The notes beneath the pieces were generated by a model. It was not told where the DNA came from and did not search any database. It was given only the letters and a program-made list of their open reading frames with translations. The translations under genes and the position numbers were made by a program. Below are positions 58,209-64,000 of a DNA stretch of 64,000 nt, in pieces; the stretch's first letter is position 1, and the number at the start of each line of letters is the position of its first letter. Origin of the DNA: Edaphobacter aggregans DSM 19364 (lineage in GTDB: Bacteria > Acidobacteriota > Terriglobia > Terriglobales > Acidobacteriaceae); the NCBI RefSeq assembly GCF_000745965.1, contig NZ_KN050789.1:1-64000 (forward strand). The letters are read 5' to 3'.

Positions 58209-59252
58209 ATGAGTCGTGGCGTTGTTGTGGTGGCGTTGTGGTGGGCTTTGACGGTGGCGGCGGCTCCAACGGTTGCGATGGCTCAGGTGGCGACGGCGCA
58301 GGATAGCGACCGTGACGGGTTGAGCGATGCCCTGGAGGCGGAGCTGCTGCGGCAGTTTGAGCCGCGGTGGATGGTGGGTAAGGATGATTGCTCGGTGCGG
58401 CCGGCGCGGTTCGCTGAGGGAGTGGCGCAGCCGACGGTGGTGGAGGACGACGGCACGGTCTATGGGCAGGCGTTTCCGGTGCGGTCGCACGGGGACGAGG
58501 TGGAGCTGCACTTTTATCAGCTGTGGCGCCGGGACTGCGGGCAGATGGGGCATCCGCTGGACGCGGAGCATGTGGCGGTTCTTCTTCGCAGAGATGACGG
58601 CGCAGACGGACAGCCGAAGTGGAGGGCGGTGTATTGGTATGCGGCGGCGCACGAGGATACGGTTTGCGATGCGAGCCAGATGACGCGGGCTTCGACGCTG
58701 AAGGCGGAGGACAAGGGGGCGACGGTGTGGGTCTCGCCGGGGAAGCACGCGTCGTTTTTGAGCGAGGAGCTTTGCTCGCACGGATGCGGCGGCGATCGAT
58801 GCGTGGATATGGAGCGAATGAAGACGGCGGAGGTGGTGAATGTAGGGGAGCTGTCGCGTCCGATGGATGGCGCGATGTGGGTGAGCTTCGCAGGGTGGCC
58901 GCTGGCGGAGAAGATGCGGCGGAGCGACTTTGGCGAGGCGAGGGTGGAGCGACTGGAGCGGTTGCCGGAGACGGATGTAGCGTGGGCGAATCCGTCGAAG
59001 CGCCCGGCGCAGGCGGCGATCTATGGGGGGAACTCGGCGCTGAACGGAGTGGCGGTGGGTGAGCACAACACCGATACGGCGCTGGTGCTGGCGAATGACA
59101 AGACCAGCGGAGCGCTGGATTCTGCGCAGAAGAGTACGGGCAACGCGTTGACGAAGAGCTACAGGAACGTGGTGAAGGCGCTGGGTGGGGCGGCGAAGAG
59201 CACGGGTAAGGCTGGGGGGGTGGAGACGGGCGAGGAAGGTGCGCCTCATTGA
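58209..59252 (+). CDS. Secreted protein with Ca-binding-type repeat (Vps62/NPP1-like)
   Basis: 347 aa. Signal peptide (GVVVVALWWALTVAAAPTVA, cleavage near AMAQ). The mature N-terminus has one thrombospondin-type-3-like motif, DSDRDGLSDALE, followed by a segment with LLRQFEPRWMVGKDDC and HGDEVELHFYQLWRRDCGQM that resembles Vps62- or NPP1-like proteins, including VSPGKHASFLSEELC (HGKHA-like). Several paired cysteines suggest disulfides. The last about 70 residues are low-complexity, Ser/Gly/Ala-rich. Function not assignable. Confidence 0.65.
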   Translation: MSRGVVVVALWWALTVAAAPTVAMAQVATAQDSDRDGLSDALEAELLRQFEPRWMVGKDDCSVRPARFAEGVAQPTVVEDDGTVYGQAFPVRSHGDEVELHFYQLWRRDCGQMGHPLDAEHVAVLLRRDDGADGQPKWRAVYWYAAAHEDTVCDASQMTRASTLKAEDKGATVWVSPGKHASFLSEELCSHGCGGDRCVDMERMKTAEVVNVGELSRPMDGAMWVSFAGWPLAEKMRRSDFGEARVERLERLPETDVAWANPSKRPAQAAIYGGNSALNGVAVGEHNTDTALVLANDKTSGALDSAQKSTGNALTKSYRNVVKALGGAAKSTGKAGGVETGEEGAPH

Positions 59253-59379
59253 GCGGGGCTGGGATTCTTCTTTTGCTGGGAGTGGGTGGTGCTTGTAGTA
59301 TGGCGTTTCCTGGGCCGGGCTGGAGATGCGAAAGCTGATGGCGAGCGGTGCGTGAACCGTTGGTGAGGTTGCGCAGCGA

Positions 59380-60513
59380 GTGAGCGGCGATATGGCGTTT
59401 TTTGGTGGCAAGGATGGGAAGCAGGCCCGCCGCGAGGCGGAGCGGATCAGAAGCCGGACGATGGGGATGTTCAGCGTCGTGGTGGCGCTGGCGATGGGCG
59501 CGGTGGCGTACACGGACTGGAAGGTGGAGGCCAACGTCTCGCTGGGATACCTGTATGTGTTTCCGATGGCGTTGAGCGCGTTTGTGAACCCGCTGCCGGT
59601 GACGATTGGGCTGGCGTTGTTGTGCACGGTGTTGCAGGATGTGCTGGGGCCGCGGCGGGAGACGATGTCGCTTCATGTGGCGGAGAATCTGCTGAGTCTT
59701 GCGGGATTTCTTGTGGTGGGATTTCTGGTGTCGCTGATTGCGAGACGGCGCAGCGAGCTGGAGGACGAGGTACAGCGGCAGCGGGACGAGTATGAGCGCG
59801 ATCTGACGCTGGCGGCGCAGGTGCAGCGACAGGTGCTTCCGAAGCCGATCACGCTGCCGGGACTGGAGATTGCGGCGGCGATGCATCCGGCGCGGATGCT
59901 GGGAGGCGATTACTACGACTTCTTTCCTGTGTCGGACGATGTGGTGGACGTGGTGATTGCGGATGTGTCGGGAAAGGGCGCGGCGGCGGCGCTGCTGATG
60001 CCTTCGCTGGCGGTGGCTCTGCGGCTGCGAGCGAGGGAGCTGAGCGGGCCTGCGGAGATCATCAAGGACCTGGATGGTGTGCTGAAGCAGGTGACGAAGC
60101 CTTCGACGTTCGTGACGATGTTTTATGCGCGGCTGAATCACGCGGAGCGGAGGCTGGAGTATGCGTGTGGAGGGCATAATCCTCCGCTGCTAGTAAGGCC
60201 GCGTACGGGCGAGTCGTGGATGCTGGAGGCTTCGGGGCCGATTGTGGGGATTCTGGAGGACGCGGAGTATGTGAATACGGTGGTGGCGCTGGAGCCGGGC
60301 GATGTGTTGACGCTGTACACGGATGGGGTTTCAGAGCAGGAGAACGTGGCGGAGGAGCAGTTCTCGGTAGAGCGGCTGAAGGGGTTGGTTTTGAAGAATG
60401 AGTATGCGAGCGCGGGCGCGATTGTGGAGGGTGTGGCGGTTGCGGTTGCGGAGTGGGCGGGGGCGAAGGAGCAGGAGGACGATCTGACGGTGGTGGTGGC
60501 GAAGGTTCGTTAA
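59380..60513 (+). CDS. Membrane-anchored SpoIIE/RsbU-type serine phosphatase
   Basis: 377 aa from GTG 59380; ATG 59392 is an alternative. Residues about 25-115 contain several membrane helices (MFSVVVALAMGAVAYTDW, YLYVFPMALSAFVN, LLSLAGFLVVGFLVSLIA), then a coiled coil, then the PP2C/SpoIIE domain with MLGGDYYDFFPVSDD, IADVSGKGAAAALLMPSLAV and LTLYTDGVSEQEN carrying the metal aspartates. It would dephosphorylate an anti-anti-sigma factor in partner switching; no such partner is encoded nearby. Confidence 0.92.
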   Translation: MSGDMAFFGGKDGKQARREAERIRSRTMGMFSVVVALAMGAVAYTDWKVEANVSLGYLYVFPMALSAFVNPLPVTIGLALLCTVLQDVLGPRRETMSLHVAENLLSLAGFLVVGFLVSLIARRRSELEDEVQRQRDEYERDLTLAAQVQRQVLPKPITLPGLEIAAAMHPARMLGGDYYDFFPVSDDVVDVVIADVSGKGAAAALLMPSLAVALRLRARELSGPAEIIKDLDGVLKQVTKPSTFVTMFYARLNHAERRLEYACGGHNPPLLVRPRTGESWMLEASGPIVGILEDAEYVNTVVALEPGDVLTLYTDGVSEQENVAEEQFSVERLKGLVLKNEYASAGAIVEGVAVAVAEWAGAKEQEDDLTVVVAKVR

Positions 60514-60519
60514 TGTGTT

Positions 60520-60545
60520 GCGGGCTTCACCGGAGTGAAGCCCGC
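60520..60545. terminator. Bidirectional terminator hairpin
   Basis: GCGGGCTTCAC (60520-60530) pairs perfectly over 11 bp with GTGAAGCCCGC (60535-60545) around CGGA. It sits between two convergent genes (stops at 60513 and 60574). There is no long T-run on either side. Confidence 0.7.
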
Positions 60546-60573
60546 GTTGAGGGGCCGGTTATTTGGAGTTGAG

Positions 60574-61908
60574 TTAGGGCTTGGGGCCGTCCTCCTGGGG
60601 GACCTCCTGGCCTTCGCCGGGGAATGGCCAGTTTTTGTCGAGCTGCCATTGCTGGGACTCGCGGGTGGCCTTGGGGACCTTGTTGATGCGGAGGTTTTCG
60701 AGGAAGTGAACTCCGGACTTGCCAGCCACGGCGATGTCGAGGTCGCCGTCCTTGTCGAAGTCGGCGGTGAGGACCTGGGTTCCGACGCCGGCGGTGCTGT
60801 TGACGGAGATGGGGAGGCGAGTGAAGTCGATGTTGTAATGGCCGTGAGGTGCGACACGGGGCGTTATGCGGTAGGCGTAGATGACGATGGGGTCGTGGGA
60901 GCCTGGGTCGTCTCCGTCGTGGCCGCGGTAGCGCTTCCCCGTGATGAGCTCTGGGTGGCCGTCGCCGTCGAGGTCGGCGAGTGCGAGGGCATGGGACTGA
61001 GAGAAGGACTCGTCGATGGTGTGTTTGGTCCAGGTGCGGTGAGTGGAGGTTCCGCCCTGCTCGAACCAGTAGAGGCCGTAGCTGTGACCCTGGCCGACGA
61101 TGAGGTCGATCCTGCCGTCATGGTTGACGTCGTAGCCGAGGATGGGGAAGCCGGTGTCGCCGAGGCGCCAATCTTGATGGAACTGCCACTTGTCGTCGTT
61201 GGCGTCGATGTTCTGGAACCAGCCGAAGGGTGTGAGGAGGTCGGGCTTGCCGTCACCGTTGATATCGGCGATGCCGATGCCGTGGCCGTCCTGCTCGGGG
61301 CCGCCGACCTTGTGGACCTTGGGTTCGGGGCCGGAGAAGTCGACCCAGAGGACGCCGGAGTGGATGTAGTGGGCGAGGGCGAGGTCGGGCTTGCCGTCGC
61401 CGTTGATGTCGCCGTAGGCTCCGCCTTCGGTGTCGTAGGAGTCGGCGATGAAGTGTTTCTCCCACATCTGGTCGGGGTTGGAGGTCTTGCCGGGGTTCTG
61501 GTACCACCAGATGCCATTGGAGATCCTGCCGGTGGTGACGAGGTCGGGGAGGCCGTCGTGGTTGACGTCGAAGATCCACTCGCCGCAGTCGGAGATGAAC
61601 TCGCCGTGGGTTCCGACGGTGCGGAACTGGTGGCGTTTCCAGTCGCCGCCCTCGGCGCCGGGGTTCTGGTACCAATAGGCACCCGCGAGGATATCGAGGA
61701 AGCCGTCGCCGTTCATGTCGAGCAGCGAGATGCCCTCGGCGTGGTCGGTGCCGAGGCGATGGGCGAGGAAGGTCGGCTGCATGGCGCCGTCAGGGCCGGG
61801 GCCGGGCGTGGGCTTGCGGAACTCGGTGGCGTGCTCGGGGTCCTGCGCGTGCGCGGCGGAGGTGACGGCGATGAGGACGAAGGCGGAGAGCTTGAGGAGA
61901 TTTTTCAT
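60574..61908 (-). CDS. Secreted FG-GAP/VCBS repeat protein
   Basis: 444 aa. Signal peptide MKNLLKLSAFVLIAVTSAAH. Seven calcium-binding loops of the form D-x-[DN]-x-D-G-x-x-[DE] are visible: DMNGDGFLD, DVNHDGLPD, DINGDGKPD (twice), DVNHDGRID, DLDGDGHPE and DFDKDGDLD, consistent with a seven-bladed integrin-like propeller. Such acidobacterial and planctomycete proteins are common beside secreted oxidoreductases. It lies 21 nt downstream of a Gfo/Idh gene, same strand. Confidence 0.9.
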   Translation of the reverse strand: MKNLLKLSAFVLIAVTSAAHAQDPEHATEFRKPTPGPGPDGAMQPTFLAHRLGTDHAEGISLLDMNGDGFLDILAGAYWYQNPGAEGGDWKRHQFRTVGTHGEFISDCGEWIFDVNHDGLPDLVTTGRISNGIWWYQNPGKTSNPDQMWEKHFIADSYDTEGGAYGDINGDGKPDLALAHYIHSGVLWVDFSGPEPKVHKVGGPEQDGHGIGIADINGDGKPDLLTPFGWFQNIDANDDKWQFHQDWRLGDTGFPILGYDVNHDGRIDLIVGQGHSYGLYWFEQGGTSTHRTWTKHTIDESFSQSHALALADLDGDGHPELITGKRYRGHDGDDPGSHDPIVIYAYRITPRVAPHGHYNIDFTRLPISVNSTAGVGTQVLTADFDKDGDLDIAVAGKSGVHFLENLRINKVPKATRESQQWQLDKNWPFPGEGQEVPQEDGPKP

Positions 61909-61929
61909 TGGTTCGTTTAGGCCTGTGAG

Positions 61930-63042
61930 TTATTGCGGTAGTGGTTTGAGGTCGATGGTGCGGCCGGACTTGGCAGAGGTGCGCGCGGCGTCGAGGATCT
62001 GCATGACGATGAGGTTGGTGTCGAGGGAAGAGAGGTCGTGCTCGGGCTTGATCTGGCCGCGGATGACGGCGGCGAGGTAGGCGAGCGAGTTGGACTGGTC
62101 GGGTGCGAGGCTGGGGGCGGTCTTCGGGGTCTCGGAGGAGTCGCCCTTGTAGCGGGTGCGCAGATCGTAAGGGCCGACGGTGACGATGTAGCCGGTGGCT
62201 CCGTAGACCTCCATGTCTTTGCGGGCGAAGGGCCAGTTCCAGGAGGGCATGAGGACGGCCTGGGCTGCGGGGTAGCGGACGATGACGGTGGCGTCGTCGT
62301 CGACCTTCGGGTAGGTTCCGGGCTTGTCGGTCTGGGCGACGGCGGTGACGGAGAGGGGCGTCTGGCCGCGCATGAGGACGGTCATGAGGTCTGCGCCGTA
62401 GCAGCCGAAGTCGAAGAGGGCTCCGGCGCCGTTCTGGACGGGGTCGGTGAGCCAGGGGAGCCACTCGGGGCCGACGCCAATCTCCTTGGGGCCCTCGTGG
62501 CCGTCGTGAACGACGACCTTGCGGACGTCGCCGAGGTGGCCGGCCTGGGCTTCGGAGATGGCGGCGGCGTTGGAGGTGTACCAGGTGGTCTCGTAGTTGA
62601 CGAGGACGTGGACGTGGTGGTCGTGCGCGGCCTGGCGGATGGCGAGGGCGTCCTCCATGGTGGTGGAGAGAGGCTTTTCGACCATGGAGCTGATGTTGTG
62701 GCGGGCGGCGGCCTCGATGACGCGGCGGTGGTCCTGGATGGTGGTGTAGACGAGGACGGCGTCAGGGTGCTGGGTGGTGAGCATCTGCTCGAGGTTGGTG
62801 GAGAAGAGCGCGGCGGGGAGATGGTATTGCTCGGCGTATTTCTTTGCGAGGGCGGCGTCGGGCTCGACGATGGCGACGAGCTGGGCTTCGGGGTGTTTGG
62901 GGAGGGCGGAGAGGAAGCCTTTTACGTGGCCGTGGACGAGGCCGACGATGGCTACGCGGATGGGCTTGTTTTGTGGGGTCTGGGCGGGGGCGGAGATGGC
63001 GGTGACGGCGATGCAGAGGCTGGCGAGGAGAGAGAGGCGCAT
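61930..63042 (-). CDS. Exported Gfo/Idh/MocA family oxidoreductase
   Basis: 370 aa with a Sec signal peptide (MRLSLLASLCIAVTAISAPA). The Rossmann segment is IRVAIVGLVHGHVKGFLSAL, followed by AVLVYTTIQDHRRVIEAAA and MVEKPLSTTMEDALAI with the EKP lysine. The C-terminal sheet has GALFDFGCYGADLMTVLMRG. Export with a bound nicotinamide cofactor would be needed for activity outside the cytoplasm. Likely co-transcribed with the FG-GAP gene. Confidence 0.92.
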   Translation of the reverse strand: MRLSLLASLCIAVTAISAPAQTPQNKPIRVAIVGLVHGHVKGFLSALPKHPEAQLVAIVEPDAALAKKYAEQYHLPAALFSTNLEQMLTTQHPDAVLVYTTIQDHRRVIEAAARHNISSMVEKPLSTTMEDALAIRQAAHDHHVHVLVNYETTWYTSNAAAISEAQAGHLGDVRKVVVHDGHEGPKEIGVGPEWLPWLTDPVQNGAGALFDFGCYGADLMTVLMRGQTPLSVTAVAQTDKPGTYPKVDDDATVIVRYPAAQAVLMPSWNWPFARKDMEVYGATGYIVTVGPYDLRTRYKGDSSETPKTAPSLAPDQSNSLAYLAAVIRGQIKPEHDLSSLDTNLIVMQILDAARTSAKSGRTIDLKPLPQ

Positions 63043-63084
63043 TCGTTTTGGACTCGGGTTGTCAAGTTAGGTTGTAGCGGCTAA

Positions 63085-63160
63085 GAGCAGACGGCAGATC
63101 CTTCGACTACGCCTCCCGCGATAAGGCTGCGGGAGGCTTCGCTCAGGATGACACTTTCAT
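63085..63160. repeat. Intergenic hairpin repeat between two Gfo/Idh genes
   Basis: GCCTCCCGC (63111-63119) and GCGGGAGGC (63129-63137) form a 9-bp stem with a 9-nt loop, flanked by GATCCTTCGACT and TTCGCTCAGGATGA, which are themselves partly complementary. This is the look of a dispersed REP-like element and may also attenuate transcription. Confidence 0.65.
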
Positions 63161-63199
63161 TTGTTTGCAATGTCACCCTCTGATCATCTGCTGCGTGTC

Positions 63200-64000
63200 T
63201 TACCCGATCTTCATGGTGTCGGGGTTCCATTTCATGATCTGGCCCTTCTCGACGCTGAGGTTGCTGAGGAGGGCGGCCCCGGCGGCGCGGAAGCCGAAGG
63301 TTGCGTCCTCGACGGGCTGCTGACGGCTGCGGACAGACTTGAAGAAGTTTCGGAAGTGGTCCACGTTGTCGGTGTAGCCGTGCGGGGCCGAGAACTTCTC
63401 GATAGCGGGGTAGGTTGGGCCGGTCGGCGGAGTGTCGGGGTACTTCTGGCGGTATTGCTTGAGGTAGGCCTCCTGCTCGGCGAGGGAGAAGGTGGTGATG
63501 GTGTAGCCGGGGTCCTTCTCGCGCGGGGCTCGCATGACGGAGACGGTCTGGCCTGCGATCTCCATGGTTCCCTCTGATCCGGTGAAGAGAAAGCCTTCGC
63601 TTTCTTCGCCTCCGTCGACAAAGTTAACGCGAAGGCTGAGGTTGAAGCCCTGCGGGTAATCGAAGAGAGCGAGGAGGACGTCGTCGGCGTCGCGGCCGTC
63701 CTTCCAGTATCGGAGGCCACCGGTGGCCATGGCTCGGGTCGGACCGTTGGAGCCGGTGATGAAGTGCGTTCCGCTGAAGAGGTGGACGAAGAGGTCGCCG
63801 GCAACACCGGAGCCGTAGGCGGACCATTTGCGCCACTGGAAGAAGTGCTCGGGGTTCCAGGCGATCTTGGGGGCGGAGCCGAGGAAACCGGGCCAGTTGC
63901 AGGTCTCCGGGCTGGCGTCGGTGGGGATGGTGTAGTTCCATGCGCCGAGCGAGGAGTTGCGGTCCCAGCGGGCGGAGACCATGTTAAGTTGGCCGATGGC
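63200..64000 (-). CDS. Gfo/Idh/MocA family oxidoreductase, C-terminal part (cut by window end)
   Basis: At least 266 codons are seen; the frame is open through position 64000, so the N-terminal Rossmann domain is outside. Visible parts match the bacterial GH109-like/Gfo-Idh C-terminal domain: WNYTIPTDASPETCNWPGFL, GVAGDLFVHLFSGTHFITG, DVLLALFDYPQGFNLSLRVN and FRNFFKSVRSRQQPVEDATF. The specificity cannot be read. It is the first gene of the minus-strand series that ends with the FG-GAP protein. Confidence 0.88.
   Translation of the reverse strand, partial: AIGQLNMVSARWDRNSSLGAWNYTIPTDASPETCNWPGFLGSAPKIAWNPEHFFQWRKWSAYGSGVAGDLFVHLFSGTHFITGSNGPTRAMATGGLRYWKDGRDADDVLLALFDYPQGFNLSLRVNFVDGGEESEGFLFTGSEGTMEIAGQTVSVMRAPREKDPGYTITTFSLAEQEAYLKQYRQKYPDTPPTGPTYPAIEKFSAPHGYTDNVDHFRNFFKSVRSRQQPVEDATFGFRAAGAALLSNLSVEKGQIMKWNPDTMKIG

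Noticed and set aside
58110..60177. Long minus-strand frames of 505 and 672 codons
   Set aside because: They lie opposite two genes with clear domains and are Arg/Pro/His/Ser-rich, the usual shadow composition.

Overview
The window looks like chromosome of a soil acidobacterium of the Granulicella/Terriglobus/Edaphobacter type. This is inferred from gene content, not from a marker gene. Points in favour are the high GC, the long Oar-like TonB receptor with an N-terminal carboxypeptidase-like domain, the mix of uronate, alginate and pectin catabolism, many secreted Gfo/Idh and FG-GAP proteins, RsbU-type phosphatases, and short intergenic hairpin repeats.

Region 1 (1 to about 10,960) reads as a genomic island. 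By eye it is less GC-rich than the rest, carries gene remnants (a propionyl-CoA-synthetase-like scar, a frameshifted porin, a probable head-to-head deletion junction), and ends with a tyrosine integrase beside tRNA-Arg(TCG). Its cargo is a MarR-AraC fusion regulator, an NTF2-like protein, a quinol-type nitric oxide reductase, a membrane protein with a transposase-like zinc ribbon, an LLM flavin oxidoreductase and an alpha/beta hydrolase.

Region 2 (11,098-19,847) holds a nickel-pincer-nucleotide (NPN) cofactor cluster: larB, larC and larE, a NiCoT-like nickel permease and an Ldh-family dehydrogenase. No lactate racemase gene (larA) is visible. A Tat-exported aldo/keto reductase and a Gfo/Idh oxidoreductase flank it.

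Region 3 (19,869-31,041) is a uronate locus: kduD, kduI, a KDG kinase and eda convert unsaturated uronates or ketodeoxyuronates to pyruvate and glyceraldehyde-3-phosphate. A PL5-like alginate lyase and two TonB-dependent receptors would supply oligosaccharides.

Region 4 (31,077-43,881) has an RND efflux operon (adaptor, permease with altered proton-relay residues, TolC), phosphoglucomutase, a collagen-like protein broken by six single-base frame changes, and a GH105-like hydrolase with an extra C-terminal domain.

Region 5 (43,891-56,527) carries signalling and housekeeping genes: hybrid kinase, receiver and Hpt protein; a deoxyhypusine-synthase-like enzyme; a VOC-RsbU fusion; pncB; an S1/P1 nuclease; an ornithine-lipid-like set (two PlsC-type acyltransferases around an OlsB-like GNAT); uridine kinase; and purine nucleoside phosphorylase.

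Region 6 (57,014-64,000) contains a MarR/membrane-protein pair with a perfect 20-bp palindromic operator, a secreted protein, a membrane-bound RsbU-type phosphatase, and a minus-strand run of an FG-GAP protein and two Gfo/Idh oxidoreductases, the last cut by the window end. All family assignments come from reading motifs; no database search was run.
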